A stretch of DNA of 64,000 nucleotides from Nitrospira sp. CG24B. GTDB taxonomy: Bacteria > Nitrospirota > Nitrospiria > Nitrospirales > Nitrospiraceae. The position numbers and the translations under genes were made by a program. The notes beneath the pieces are model-generated. The model had not been told where the DNA came from and did not search any database. It saw only the letters and a program-made list of their open reading frames with translations. This document shows, piece after piece, positions 18,781 to 29,700 of this stretch; position 1 is the stretch's first letter, and each line of letters starts with the position of its first letter. The stretch spans positions 1,049,879 through 1,113,878 of the forward strand of contig NEWS02000004.1 of the NCBI GenBank assembly GCA_002869845.2, given 5' to 3'.

Positions 18781-19995
18781 TTAACTTTCCCTGTAAAACA
18801 TCCGACCAGGCCAGCCGGCGGCGCTGTAGGTCCAGGCTCCCCGCAAGCGCCAGGACAACTCGAAGGCCAGCCGACGCGCGGCACGAGCACCCCGTCGTTT
18901 CCCCCAGATCAACGCAGCGCATGAAACACATAGAGTCCTGAGCCATGCTAACCATGGGCCAGTCTTGTGCTGGCTGGCCACTCGCTCAAAGCTCGGCCAA
19001 TCGATGGATCGGATGGGTTGCTGCGTAGCTCGTTGAGCCAGTTTCTCGAGCAACTCCTCAAATCGCCGATCATACGTATGCTCCTTTCGGACTCGTTCGA
19101 ATCCTCGGTATGCAATAGCATCTCGTTGTTCAGGATTGGCCAGGAAATAATTAATGCGCTCGGCGAGTTCATCCGGACCATCGAATACAATGATTTCTTC
19201 ACCGATGCGAAAGTACTCTTCAAGATACTGAGCGGGTTCAGTGAGCAGGCACCCGCCTGCACCTGGCACTTCGAATACGCGCGCCTTGATTTGGCGGCTA
19301 CGGTACGGCAGCAGCCCACGAAATTGAATGCCCGAGTCTCCGAAGTTTAGGGTGAGCACGGACTCACGGTAGATACGCAGAAGATCCGTGGCAGAAACTG
19401 GCCCTGCAGGCCAACCGTGACCGAAGCACTCGACCTGGATGCCTCTGGCTCGTAGAATTTCGATCCACTTGCTTCTGTTGCCATACGCACTGCCCACGAA
19501 CGTCACAGGGTGCGTACACTGCTGGGCAGGCAGCGGCTCAACCAACGTGTCACGGCTTGCCCCCCATTGAGTCAACACAAAGTTGTCTAACTTATTGTAG
19601 TGGGCTTTCTTGACTGCCTTCGGATAGGTGGTCGCATAGCAGTCGACATGCGGGGCCACGAAGCGCGAAAACTGTTCATATTTCCAGGAGTCGTCCGTGC
19701 CCCAGTTGATGATCACAACGGACCCGTTCGCCCGAACAAGGTCCAACGTCTCCCGCCACAATTCATAACTCAGGAGCACACAAAAGATGACGTCCGGTTG
19801 TTCCTGATCGACTCGGCGCAGAAATGCTCGATTCAATTCCGCAAAGTCACAATAGGCGGAACGATCCCAGGAATCAAAAAACGACACGTCATGCCCCAGT
19901 GCCCGAAATGCAGGCAGGAAATTTGCGTACTCGTACCCATCCCCGCGGAGAGGATCACCATAGTTGTGCCGGCCAAAAACACAGAAAATGCGCAT
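18781..19995 (-). CDS. CgeB-like glycosyltransferase (GT-B, group 1 C-terminal domain)
   Basis: 404 residues from the ATG at 19995. The N-terminal half (FCVFGRHNYGD; INWGTDDSWKYEQF near residue 95) is the pattern of spore-protein-CgeB-type glycosyltransferases. The C-terminal half has a TFVGSAYGNRSKW segment near 165, RVFEVPGAGGCLLTEP near 240 and YRGFERVRKEHTYDRRFEEL near 305, typical of the Glyco_trans_1_2 domain. It is likely a cytoplasmic transferase for the O-chain. A dispersed repeat abuts its stop codon. The 132-bp spacer upstream holds no visible feature. Confidence 0.8.
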   Translation of the reverse strand: MRIFCVFGRHNYGDPLRGDGYEYANFLPAFRALGHDVSFFDSWDRSAYCDFAELNRAFLRRVDQEQPDVIFCVLLSYELWRETLDLVRANGSVVIINWGTDDSWKYEQFSRFVAPHVDCYATTYPKAVKKAHYNKLDNFVLTQWGASRDTLVEPLPAQQCTHPVTFVGSAYGNRSKWIEILRARGIQVECFGHGWPAGPVSATDLLRIYRESVLTLNFGDSGIQFRGLLPYRSRQIKARVFEVPGAGGCLLTEPAQYLEEYFRIGEEIIVFDGPDELAERINYFLANPEQRDAIAYRGFERVRKEHTYDRRFEELLEKLAQRATQQPIRSIDWPSFERVASQHKTGPWLAWLRTLCVSCAALIWGKRRGARAARRLAFELSWRLRGAWTYSAAGWPGRMFYRES

Positions 19996-20127
19996 CAATG
20001 GAACGTTCTCTTGGAGGAGTGGGTAAGATATATAAACCCTTCACCGACACATGCTTCGGAAAGAGCACATACATTGCCCTCACAAGCTATACGGCAAGTC
20101 CGCATCAAATACTGGCTCACAAAGACA

Positions 20128-20877
20128 CTACGCCCTTGTGGAAACGCGTTTGCAGGTCTGGAGTAATTTCCGATTTGTCCACGCATGGCGATCAACAGCA
20201 ATCGTATTGATATAGGTATCTGCATAAATCAAATAATCATTTTGCTGCAAAATGCTCTGCAGTTCGCTAATTTTCTCCTCGCCCCCATCTTCCGTATAGG
20301 TCAGCGTCTCGACACAGAACACCTTCGGCCTGAACCGCTCGAAATCAAAACCTTTCAGTATCGATAGATCCATCCCTTCTACATCAATCGACACAAAATC
20401 CGGCACTGATTCGAAGTACTCCTCAAGAACTTGGTTGACTGTTTTAATCTCCACCGGAATCACACGCTCAATCTGTTCTGTCCCATAAGCCTGATACCGC
20501 TCGGCCTCCTCACGGGAAAAGGTATTGAGCGTTGACGTGGTCATCAAGAAAAGATCTGCAGTACCAGGCACATTTCCAATGCCCACCGGCAAGCAGATAT
20601 CACGAGGGCGAACTTGTTGGAATGCCCTCAGGGCATTCGGGTCCGGTTCAACGCATACACCACGACCACCCTGCCTATAGAAATAGTATGTGTTGCTGAG
20701 GTATCGAGGATGATGTGCGCCAATATCAAGATAGGACACTTGACCGACATCGAGCACGGCCAAGACATAATCAACGATGAGATCTTCCCCACACTGAGCG
20801 TATGAGACCTTTTCAGATCCGATTGCCCAATTGGCCAAATGACTGAGCCGCCGCCTCAGCCGACTAACTAGCCCCAT
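20128..20877 (-). CDS. FkbM family SAM-dependent methyltransferase
   Basis: 249 residues. Features of the FkbM family: SYAQCGEDLIVDYVL near residue 25, YLDIGAHHPRYLSNTYYFY near 50 (SAM motif I), CVEPDPNALRAF near 76, and FVSIDVEGMDLSILKGFDFE near 161, which is diagnostic. FkbM enzymes O-methylate sugars or polyketides. Here it probably caps or decorates the O-chain. It is the third of three consecutive methyltransferase genes in transcriptional order; the 130-bp spacer (20878-21007) before it shows nothing I can name. Confidence 0.88.
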   Translation of the reverse strand: MGLVSRLRRRLSHLANWAIGSEKVSYAQCGEDLIVDYVLAVLDVGQVSYLDIGAHHPRYLSNTYYFYRQGGRGVCVEPDPNALRAFQQVRPRDICLPVGIGNVPGTADLFLMTTSTLNTFSREEAERYQAYGTEQIERVIPVEIKTVNQVLEEYFESVPDFVSIDVEGMDLSILKGFDFERFRPKVFCVETLTYTEDGGEEKISELQSILQQNDYLIYADTYINTIAVDRHAWTNRKLLQTCKRVSTRA

Positions 20878-21007
20878 AGCCCCCGTTCCTCACATTCATG
20901 GACCGTTTCTCCATAGGTCAGTGATCTGGAAGAGATGGACAGGGCGTAGGAGAACCACAACATCTCACAATCATATTCAGCCCTATTCCCAAAGACACCG
21001 AACACTT

Positions 21008-21763
21008 TCACAGTGAACAGGCCGTAGGAGCCCGCCGCGCCGTCACATGGTAGCCAACCGTAAAACGCCTCTCTCGGTCGAACTGATCAAGCCATCTGCA
21101 TAACACAGGGACGATCAAGCCAAGGACAGGAACCAGCACGACCCACATCGGAAGCCAGAGCAGCCGAATCCCCACCGGGAGATTCGTACTCCACGGACTG
21201 GTCGCTTGAATAAACCGTAATGATTCCTGTCCGAAAAATCGAAAGGATCCTTCGTTCGGCTCAACGGTGATTTTCTCAAATCCAGCCTCCGTCAGAAAGC
21301 GCTCGTACCACCAGGGTGTATAACCACCATAATAATGGTAGGGCTCTTGATGAATTCCTGATCCAAGCGGCGCGGTGAGAACGAGTGTTCCTCCTGGCTG
21401 GAGAATTCTTGCCAGTTCATAGACCACTCGAATGGGCTCAGGATGATGCTCGAGCACCTCTGTACAAAGCACCACCCCAAAGCTGCCATCAGGGACTGGA
21501 ATGGCCGTCACATCCGATACGAAATCAAGTGCCCCATAACCGCCATGTCGAAGCTGCTCGCCCCGCAAAGGCGCGAGGTCCTGGGTACGATAGTCGCAGT
21601 GTGCGAACAGCTCACGATACGGGCAGGACCCGGCGCCGACATCCAGCACTCTGGTGCCATTCGGCACCAACGACGCCTGTTGTGCGATCCATCGATCACG
21701 CCGTACGACGTTATAGGCAAACAGCTCGCTCTGAGCCAGCCAGGCTCGTAGACCGCTACCCAC
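21008..21763 (-). CDS. Class I SAM-dependent methyltransferase
   Basis: 251 residues. Methyltransf_11-type Rossmann fold: RVLDVGAGSCPYRELF near residue 38 (motif I), LDFVSDVTAIPVPDGSF near 76, LCTEVLEHHPEP near 98, and PGGTLVLTAPLGSG near 120. A hydrophobic stretch near residue 195-220 (LPMWVVLVPVLGLIVPVL) suggests membrane association, unusual for such enzymes and consistent with work on lipid-linked substrates. It overlaps the preceding gene by 8 bp. The methyl acceptor is unknown, presumably a sugar hydroxyl or carboxyl. Confidence 0.83.
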   Translation of the reverse strand: MGSGLRAWLAQSELFAYNVVRRDRWIAQQASLVPNGTRVLDVGAGSCPYRELFAHCDYRTQDLAPLRGEQLRHGGYGALDFVSDVTAIPVPDGSFGVVLCTEVLEHHPEPIRVVYELARILQPGGTLVLTAPLGSGIHQEPYHYYGGYTPWWYERFLTEAGFEKITVEPNEGSFRFFGQESLRFIQATSPWSTNLPVGIRLLWLPMWVVLVPVLGLIVPVLCRWLDQFDRERRFTVGYHVTARRAPTACSL

Positions 21764-22520
21764 GTGCCTTCACAAATTCAAAAAGACCGCACCCATACTC
21801 CAGATTGTCGGCCGCTTCCGGCGAAATCTCCTCGTTGAACCGCCCCACATCGTCAACGAGAGAAAAAGTCTTGAGCTGGAGTTCTTGGAAAAAACCCCGG
21901 ACCGTGCTTGGCGAAAATACTCGATGCGCATTGAAACACACCCGCTCACGTCCAACCGGCACCGAGAGGAAGAGCCTCCCACCCGGTTTCAATACCCGCT
22001 GTAGCTCCGTGGCTGCCAGCCGGCTCCCCTCAGGGTTGATGGGGTCACCGTATCGACCAAGTCCCACATGCTCAAGGACATGAAGACAGGACAATGACGT
22101 GATGCTTCCGGCACGAAAGGGCAACTGAACGATATCTCCACCCAGCGGGAGGAAGTTCGAAAGGTGAACGCGGAGCGGCCGATAATCGACAAAAATGGTC
22201 TTTGTAGTCGCGCTTAATACATTGATCATCATCACGCTCGAACCGATGTCGACATGAAAGGGAGGCATCACGTCGTGCAGGCGCCGCGCAAGCCATGCAG
22301 CTTGAAAAAAATAATGTGGATCGAACGGTGTGTCCACGACACGATCAGCGAGACATGGATACGAATCGCGAAACGAGATCTGTTGTGTGGCAACCATCTT
22401 GTTATAGATATTCCATTCCACGAAATAGCGAGGCAATGCGCCAATGCTGGTAAAGAGGCGAGGGCCAAGAAACGCCGCACCCCACCGAACGATTGCACTG
22501 TTGCGGAAATGATGTCTCAC
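21756..22520 (-). CDS. DUF268-like SAM-dependent methyltransferase
   Basis: 254 residues. The pattern HVDIGSSVMMINVL near residue 88, IFVDYRPLRV near 110, LSCLHVLEHVGLGRYGDPIN near 145, LKPGGRLFLSVPVGRERV near 185 and FNAHRVFSP near 207 is that of the DUF268 group of predicted methyltransferases found in polysaccharide loci. Unlike its neighbour it lacks a long hydrophobic stretch. It probably modifies a sugar of the surface glycan. It overlaps the next methyltransferase by 8 bp, so the two are coupled. Confidence 0.78.
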   Translation of the reverse strand: MRHHFRNSAIVRWGAAFLGPRLFTSIGALPRYFVEWNIYNKMVATQQISFRDSYPCLADRVVDTPFDPHYFFQAAWLARRLHDVMPPFHVDIGSSVMMINVLSATTKTIFVDYRPLRVHLSNFLPLGGDIVQLPFRAGSITSLSCLHVLEHVGLGRYGDPINPEGSRLAATELQRVLKPGGRLFLSVPVGRERVCFNAHRVFSPSTVRGFFQELQLKTFSLVDDVGRFNEEISPEAADNLEYGCGLFEFVKARG

Positions 22521-22589
22521 GAAGGCGATAGGGAAACGATCATCGTTAATAGAAGCAGCGCGAGAACAGCGGTGAGCGATAGAGATCCA

Positions 22590-23555
22590 CTAGTGGCATA
22601 CTCGATCGGTGATACTCCAGTATTCAAAAACATCATGAGGAAATGGCCTCTCCCGCTCAAACCTCTGTGCCATGGCAGAATAGCTCACAAGGTCTCTCAT
22701 ATAGAGCGACTTCCAGTCAGCGACGCACTGTTGCACTCTACTCACCCAATCATGATCCAGAATATCCAACTGGGTACAACATGAGGCTATACGAGAGGCA
22801 TCTTGTGTACCCAATGAGATCGTGGCTCTCCCCGTTTGAAGCCCGGCAGCGATCCGCATCAGTGACAACCATTGCCATCCTTCCCGCTGTGGAATATTGA
22901 CGATCACTTTCCCTGATCGATTGATGGCGTTGCGGCGATTCCTTGAAATAAATTGCCGAGGACAGGCCACCGACAAGCCCCCCTTCTCCAACAACGCGAG
23001 CAATTTTGTCCGATATTCCGTCATGGCCCCGGTAAACACAAGGTCGTGAACGGTATCAAACGCCTTACCAACCACTTCGCATGGACCATCCCCAAGGGCA
23101 GGAAACGGGATCGTGCGCACGTCTAGACCTGGCAACATGACCGATATGTTTCGTAATTCAGGCAAGTCGCCTAAGACAAAGAAACACCGTAGATAGGGCA
23201 AGCACTCCGTGAGATACCTGATCCGCTTCAAAATCGTGGCCGAATGCATATAATCGTTCTGACTACCAAGGGGGGCACCGTGGAAATAGATCTGGCCATG
23301 TTGGAAATCCAAATGCTCGGTCATGATCACTGCGACTCGTTTTCGTGATGATCGGCAAAAATCCAGTAATACATCTCTACTCTTTTCGGTGGGAAAACCT
23401 TCAATGACAACATTCAGAGACGACCGGCGTGGCTGTCTTCCGACGGAAACCGGATAGCCGTGTTGTCGGAAAGCAGTGACCGCAAAGCTCACCTGGTCGC
23501 CAATCCCATACAATTGATGATTATAGACCCAACAATGGATCGAGGGCTTCTTCAA
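22590..23555 (-). CDS. Glycosyltransferase-like protein, family not recognised
   Basis: 321 residues from a TTG at 23555, which overlaps the upstream TGA as TTGA and has GAGG six nt before it. A longer reading from 23615 would overlap by 64 bp. I do not recognise a named family. A GT-B-like C-terminal half is suggested by DLVFTGAMTEYRTKLLALLE near residue 190, NIPQREGWQWLSLMRI near 230 and a donor-site-like GLQTGRATIS near 247. The N-terminal half has YNHQLYGIGDQ. Immediate coupling to the long GT4 upstream suggests a joint role. A non-catalytic partner is possible. Confidence 0.6.
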   Translation of the reverse strand: MKKPSIHCWVYNHQLYGIGDQVSFAVTAFRQHGYPVSVGRQPRRSSLNVVIEGFPTEKSRDVLLDFCRSSRKRVAVIMTEHLDFQHGQIYFHGAPLGSQNDYMHSATILKRIRYLTECLPYLRCFFVLGDLPELRNISVMLPGLDVRTIPFPALGDGPCEVVGKAFDTVHDLVFTGAMTEYRTKLLALLEKGGLSVACPRQFISRNRRNAINRSGKVIVNIPQREGWQWLSLMRIAAGLQTGRATISLGTQDASRIASCCTQLDILDHDWVSRVQQCVADWKSLYMRDLVSYSAMAQRFERERPFPHDVFEYWSITDRVCH

Positions 23556-25783
23556 CGGGTGCCTCGTCTTGCCGCTTCGATAGAATCGACGGGATTCCTC
23601 CAGTCTTGGAGCCACGCCGCCTCGGCAGTGAGTGCGCTCAGAATTTTGCGCTGAACCTCTTCAAGCGAGAGGCCTGAAAAAGAGGGGATAGATCGTTTTG
23701 AGAGCACTTGTGCTTGTGCAAATTCGCCTTCGCTTTGCAAGATGGCATGGAATTCCTTCCCTTGACGGACTATGTTGAAATTATGAAAACCCTCCAAAAC
23801 GACCTGGACCGGTTCAGCCTCTTCTTCGCAGGCGACCGACTTCAACGCCGGAAGGCTTGCGGCAATACTTCGGAGCACCTCACTGACAGAATCCCCACGA
23901 TGACATGAGGAATAGCCACCGGCCTCGGCCTTCTCCGGAGAAAACTCCCCTTCCCGCTGAAGAATGGCATAGTATCGATCATGATGACGAATAATGTTGT
24001 AGCCGGTTACTCCCTGACGAACGAGCTCGATCTCGGGTACTGCCTGAGGCCTGAAAAACCTGAACCCTCCATGCCGGCGATACACCGCGAGGACTTGGGC
24101 GGCATACTGGTACAAGGCAGGAAATGGCCTGAGAGTTTTGGAAATCCATTGAACCAACCTGCGCCGCAATCCTTCGCGTCGCCCTCCGAGCGGATGAAGG
24201 TATATTCCTTCCAGTTCTTCCAAGGTATTGGCGTACATCCCAGGCGGAGCGTCGTTTTTACAATACTGGGCTAATACCGACCAGTCATTCAGCTCGATGC
24301 GAGGATTTCCATACGTCTGGATCATGGCGCCGCTCAATTCCCATACCATGCCGAACTCCGTCTTAATTCGTAACATCGGCTGTGGAGGGCTTTCAAACAC
24401 TCGTGCCCAGCCATGATTCTGAATCGTACAATCGCTCAAGGCCAATTTCAGATTGTCGGAAGCAACTTCTGTTAGGTCAGACGTTCCTCTGAATTTCGTG
24501 TAGAGATCAGAAACCGAGCCCCAGAAGTTCTCGGCAAAACTCCGCCCTAGAAACTGCTGTTGCGCATGGACGATGGTGCGCCTGTGCATGTCCCAATATG
24601 CGTCATGATCTTCAAGAAGCCAGCATATGCGGGTGGTCAGTTGCTCCACAAGAAAACGATCAAGCTCCGGCCTTCGATAATAGTGGTCGACCAACATGCC
24701 TGTTAGCGCGTCTTTCTGCCAGACCTCATTTCGCACGCCGCGCAGAACAATCCCATTTTCCTCATCATGAACGAATACCGAGGTCCCCACAGTGTCAGTC
24801 ACGATTGGAATCGCTCCCGCCCTCATGGCCTCCATAATCGAGACAGAATGCAGAACCACACTGGGAAGCATGAGAAAATGCGCGCCGGCCATTAAAGACT
24901 GTATTTCATGGCTGGTCAGATAGCCTTGATCCCAGACGATACTTCGGCCGATCTCACCTTTGACCCAGGAGACATCAACGCCATATTCGCGCAATTCGAC
25001 ATCGCCGGGCATTGTGCTACGAAGCATCAGAAGGCCGTCTCGACCACTGGCTACAATCTCTTTCCAGAACCGTAAGACAAGATGCCCGCCTCGGCGAAAG
25101 AAATTCGCTGAATTCTGGTTGGCAGAGTTGATAAACAAGAATCGCGGTCTAGAAAGCGATGGCTTTTGCTCAGGTTCGTGCATAGAGAACGCATTGGCAC
25201 TTAACCCCATTCTTGAGGAAAACAACTTCCCGTCGATGGCCGGGTCGGAGAAAAACGAGCTCAGCGCATGAAGCGTGTCCGGTACATGGGAAAAGATTCC
25301 GAGACACAGAGGATTCGAAAAAATGCTTCGATAATGCTCCTTGAGTTCTTCATGGTTTTCAACATTGCCGCTTCCTTGCTGAGCAAACGGGAACAGAACT
25401 GGCGCAAACGACTCGCAGTGAAAGACAAATGGTCGTTTGAGGGAGGGAAATGGAGCGGTATGATGAAATTCCAGGTCCCCCTTGAGAGCGGTTGTCAGAA
25501 CGTGATCAGGGGGCCAGAAATACTCTTGATATCTCTTTGCAATAGAACTTCCATCACCTCGATCGTGACGATGCGCTTCCCACTTTGCTCTCTCTACCAC
25601 AGTCCTGCGCACAGAAGAATCATCCCGGAACTTGCGATAGAGCTTGACATTATCCCAGGCGGAAAGTTTGATATTCTCCGAAACATGATCGAACAATGCC
25701 CGATAGATCGGATGAAATCCATCCAATGGAATGTAGTGGCTAAGACTCCAAGGAATCGAGACGTTTAAGAGAGGACTGGGCAT
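23552..25783 (-). CDS. Long GT4-like glycosyltransferase with two C-terminal YN-motif repeats
   Basis: 743 residues. Residues about 120-420 contain a GT-B-like region: RFLFINSANQNSANFFRRGG near 214 and a donor-site segment SVSIMEAMRAGAIPIVTD near 314. Residues 435-560 are not recognised. The C-terminus has two copies of an unnamed domain, about 585-643 and 659-716, with cores GYNIIRHHDRYYAILQREGEF and the parallel FNIVRQGKEFHAILQSEGEF (each given only to its core). The same domain recurs in the GT2 at 30959 and the radical SAM protein at 26779. The donor is unknown. The 126 bp before the gene (25784-25909) hold no supported feature. Confidence 0.72.
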   Translation of the reverse strand: MPSPLLNVSIPWSLSHYIPLDGFHPIYRALFDHVSENIKLSAWDNVKLYRKFRDDSSVRRTVVERAKWEAHRHDRGDGSSIAKRYQEYFWPPDHVLTTALKGDLEFHHTAPFPSLKRPFVFHCESFAPVLFPFAQQGSGNVENHEELKEHYRSIFSNPLCLGIFSHVPDTLHALSSFFSDPAIDGKLFSSRMGLSANAFSMHEPEQKPSLSRPRFLFINSANQNSANFFRRGGHLVLRFWKEIVASGRDGLLMLRSTMPGDVELREYGVDVSWVKGEIGRSIVWDQGYLTSHEIQSLMAGAHFLMLPSVVLHSVSIMEAMRAGAIPIVTDTVGTSVFVHDEENGIVLRGVRNEVWQKDALTGMLVDHYYRRPELDRFLVEQLTTRICWLLEDHDAYWDMHRRTIVHAQQQFLGRSFAENFWGSVSDLYTKFRGTSDLTEVASDNLKLALSDCTIQNHGWARVFESPPQPMLRIKTEFGMVWELSGAMIQTYGNPRIELNDWSVLAQYCKNDAPPGMYANTLEELEGIYLHPLGGRREGLRRRLVQWISKTLRPFPALYQYAAQVLAVYRRHGGFRFFRPQAVPEIELVRQGVTGYNIIRHHDRYYAILQREGEFSPEKAEAGGYSSCHRGDSVSEVLRSIAASLPALKSVACEEEAEPVQVVLEGFHNFNIVRQGKEFHAILQSEGEFAQAQVLSKRSIPSFSGLSLEEVQRKILSALTAEAAWLQDWRNPVDSIEAARRGTR

Positions 25784-25909
25784 TTTATGTTATGTCGCCG
25801 GTTCATCGGCCAAGAGATGTACCAGACTGCACAACCAGCTTCGGCCGTAGACTAAGAAACTAGTCGTTCTTTTCGCCGCCACACCCCAGGCTCTTCCAGA
25901 TGTGGTGCG

Positions 25910-26782
25910 TTAGTGCACGGCCAAAAGTGGTTGGGGATATTCTTGAGTATATGCAAATGCGAGGTGGCGCCCATCACGATTGAAGAAGAACCCATTAGGA
26001 CCACCCGGCGGGTGTGACAGTAGAACCAGTACCATGCTGACTACGGCATAAGGGCTTTCCGTCGATCCCTGATTCATTTCCGTACGGGCTTCGCCGGGCA
26101 CCAACACATTGATCTGAACATCCTTGCTCGGATACCTCAACACACATTCGGCCGCAAGAGATGCCCCCAGCGTATTGAGAGCCGACTTACTGACATTATA
26201 TGGGCCGAAACCGGGCGTCGATGCCCAGCCCGCGAAAGAGGACAGAAAGAGAATCCGAAAACCATCGCCATGACCTAAGAGCGGCATGGCTGCCTTACAC
26301 GTTAACCATTGACCTGTCACGTTCGTTGTCAGGAGGTCCGTCCAAGCGACCGCACTTTGACCAGTGAGTGGGAATGCAGCCTCTCCTGATTGAGGAAGGG
26401 CGGCGCTGTTCACCAACCCATAGAGGCTAGGGGTAACGAGCTGGATATTTCTCACCGCACGGGCAAGATCGTCCTCCGATCTAATATCCACCGGAACAGC
26501 GATACAGCGCCTGACATCGATACCAAGCGCTGCGCCCTCGTCCACCGCTTCACGTAATTTCTCGATTCGTCGCCCTGAAATAAAGACCCGAGCTCCTGCA
26601 GCAGCAAGCGCCAGCGCAATGCACCGCCCATATCCGGTGCCCGCGCCCGTTATCCAAAAATCTCTTCCCTTAAGCCGCTCCCATCTCGTTTGCGGCAAGC
26701 CGAAACGATGTTCCCGCCAAGAAGCCGGATGGACGTTTTGCACAATGCCTGGCGTTACAATGTTTTTCTGGAACAACCTCAT
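25910..26782 (-). CDS. SDR family NAD(P)-dependent oxidoreductase
   Basis: 290 residues, classical SDR: WITGAGTGYGRCIALALAAA near residue 43 (TGxxxGxG), NSAALPQSG near 126 (N-A-A), FLSSFAGW near 187 and the catalytic YNVSKSALN near 203. The PGEART segment after it is the usual PG motif. The extra N-terminal 35 residues and the C-terminal NGFFFNRDG tail suggest a sugar-modifying role rather than fatty-acid metabolism. It overlaps the radical SAM gene by 4 bp (ATGA), so it may reduce a keto sugar or act on the product of that enzyme. Substrate is inference only. Confidence 0.8.
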   Translation of the reverse strand: MRLFQKNIVTPGIVQNVHPASWREHRFGLPQTRWERLKGRDFWITGAGTGYGRCIALALAAAGARVFISGRRIEKLREAVDEGAALGIDVRRCIAVPVDIRSEDDLARAVRNIQLVTPSLYGLVNSAALPQSGEAAFPLTGQSAVAWTDLLTTNVTGQWLTCKAAMPLLGHGDGFRILFLSSFAGWASTPGFGPYNVSKSALNTLGASLAAECVLRYPSKDVQINVLVPGEARTEMNQGSTESPYAVVSMVLVLLSHPPGGPNGFFFNRDGRHLAFAYTQEYPQPLLAVH

Positions 26783-29700
26783 ACTTCAACGGCACTACAC
26801 GACCTGTTATTGTTTTGGCCTAGCGCCAGGATTTCATTTTCAACAGCATCACGGGATACGTCGCGAATGACCCCCGGCATCTCAATGACGTCGATCTCGG
26901 TCAGATCAATAGAACCTAACGCATGCGGCATACCATAGATCCAACCTTCATAGGAGATGACGTCGTAGCCTTCCTCCGGCATGGCACGAAGTAAAACAGG
27001 TGATTTCGTAAAACCAGACGCGCGGGAGCGACCGCCAGTTGCGGCGACAGGGATCTCCCCCGCTCCCCCTCTGATTTTCAGAATCATCCCGTCAACTTCA
27101 GCAATGGTTTCTCCGACCAGCATGCCGGGAATCGACGCGAGCAAGCCGGAATCCCATTCCACATAGGCCCCATGGGGCACCCCGTAGAACAGACCGTCAA
27201 ATTTCACGAGGTTGTAATTGCCGATGGTCCACAACAATTCCGGTTGAGCATTCTTAGTCGCGACGGAGAGGATAGCGAAATCTTCTCCATGCACCGGCAC
27301 TCCGGACGATGTTTGGGCACCGGCACCCCGTCCGGTCACAAGGCGTATGATACGCTTCAGCGGCTCTTTAACATAGGCGACAGCTACCGCGTGCGGGAGC
27401 AGACGGGCAAGTTGCAGATCACTCAGATACCCTCCGGTTCCGCTGTTAAAACGTTCCTGACGGATGAGACGCCGAAGCTCCTCTTCAAATGATGGAGGCA
27501 GCAGCTCGGCCATCTGACGCCATACGCTGACATTGCGTTTGCTTTCTCCCGTGCTCTTGGATTTTCTTTCGATCGATGATCTCCGCCCAAACGGATTTTT
27601 TAAGGCTTCCTGATCCACGGCAATATACATCTTGCCGAATTGCAGAATACGAGGTTTGCTGGGGATCGTAGCGGATTCAGACATGTCGCCCACGCTATCC
27701 ACTCGCATGTAGGATCCGGACGCGCGCTGCTTCTTTTGATCATCGTAATGACCGCGTGAATTCGCCCATCGACCACTCTCTTCAATAACCGCGACAAGCT
27801 CCTCTTCGGTTGGATACCGTAGAATTCCCGCGATTGCGTCCGACTCAGGGCTTGTCACGTCAACACTGCTCAGTGCGGCGGGAACGCCATAGTACCAGCC
27901 GTTGTAGAAAAGGATCACATGCGTGTCCATTTTACGCACCATGCGGGGCGATTCTCCCGCGATCCCGAATAACGGAGGCTCCGCCAACGGTTTGTCGGCA
28001 TCCAACGTTTGAGTATCTTGCGCAGGGTACATAGGAAGTGCTTTTGCTGGACGCGCCGGGGTTTCCTCAGCGAGAGGCGACCGCTGGCTGGCAACTTCAA
28101 GCGCCCGCTCCTCTTCCGTAGGACTCGGGATATTTCCGGCATCTTTACCCCCCGCCACTTCAAATTCTCCGGCGCTGATTGCGTCGCCATTCGCTGAACC
28201 GGTTCGCGCTTTGTCGCGATTGAATTTGACGTCCTCAATTACCCGATGGGCCCAAGCTCCCACATTAAATCCCGCATCGTAGAGGGCAAGGACGATACGC
28301 TCAAACCGCTCTTTTCGTACCTGAGCGTCGATGTACGGATCGGTGCTGTGCCACTGGTCTGCGGGAAGAGCTCTCGGATACTTCTCGTACATTATTTCCT
28401 GAGGTTCCTTCAACACAATGTTATGGGAGGCCGGATCAATCCAGTAAACGCTGCCGTTCACCAAGATCAGCGGGTTGATGTTCGCCAGCCGACCGATATA
28501 CTTGCGATTCTTGAGAATGAGATCAATCCCCTCTTCCACGTCTTGATCCGTTTCTCCCGGAACGCCGATGACCCAGTTAACCTCGGTAAAGATCCCCACC
28601 TCCCAGCAGTCCTTTAGGTTCTGGGTGATCATGTCAGTCGTGTATCCCTTCATCTGCAGCCGTAACGTGCGCTCTGAAAAAGCGTCGATCCCGAAACGAA
28701 GCGCGACAAAATTGGCCTCCCGCAGCTTCTCGAAGAAGGCCCGGTTTTGCTTCCTGTTGACGCGGAGCTGGCCGGTGAGTTTTACCTTCCGATGAAGACC
28801 ACGACGAATAATCTCATCACAAATCTCCATGACTCGCTCGGGCATACCGCCAAGGTCGCTCTCGTTAAACATGAACAGATGGCAGCCCTGTCCGACCAAC
28901 CACTCCAGTTCATCCACAAAGTTTTCCTTGGTACGAATGCGCCAGTAGAACCGTTCGGCGCAGAACGTACAGCGCGACCAGCGACAACCCCGGCTTGCGA
29001 TAATGGGCGTCAATTGGTAGTCATTGAAGTTTCTGTACACGCTCAGGTCGCACCACTCGTACTTGGGGAATTCGATCTGATCGAGGTTATGAATCATCGG
29101 CGCCGGAATATAAGAATATTCGGGCGTATCGAAACGGGACAGTACACCCGGCTGATTGAACGGCCGCTCACCCCCGGCCAATGCCTCTAACAGCGGACCC
29201 GCCGTGAGGTCTGCTTCGCCGATGCACATGTAGTCGCATTCCGGAAATGCGCGAAGGCCGACATCCGCGTTGTAGCAACTGAACCCGCCCACCACAATTA
29301 TGATATCGGGTAACTGAGCCCTGACGCCGAGCGCAACCGCCCGCGCCGCCGCCTCATTGCATCCTTGGATCGAAAGCCCGAGTACTTTTGGCCGCGCTGC
29401 AACCAAAGCCGCGATCGTCTCGTCGATGACCGGCCTGAAGAACTCCAATACTTCGTTGCGCCCGGTTGGACCGGAAGCCCCTCCCCCTGTCGCAGTCCAC
29501 AGATCGTAGTGCTCCGCCTGCCAAGGATCCTCCGGCAAAGCCAAATCACCAGGCAGCGTGATGCAGCCACCCATGTCAAAGAGCCGGTGAATATGAAACC
29601 GATGGTAGGAGATAATGTCGAGATCGACAATCTGAAAAGATACCGCGGTCTTCTTCAGGGCATTGTTCAAATATCCCAATCCATTGGGCATCAAGGACAG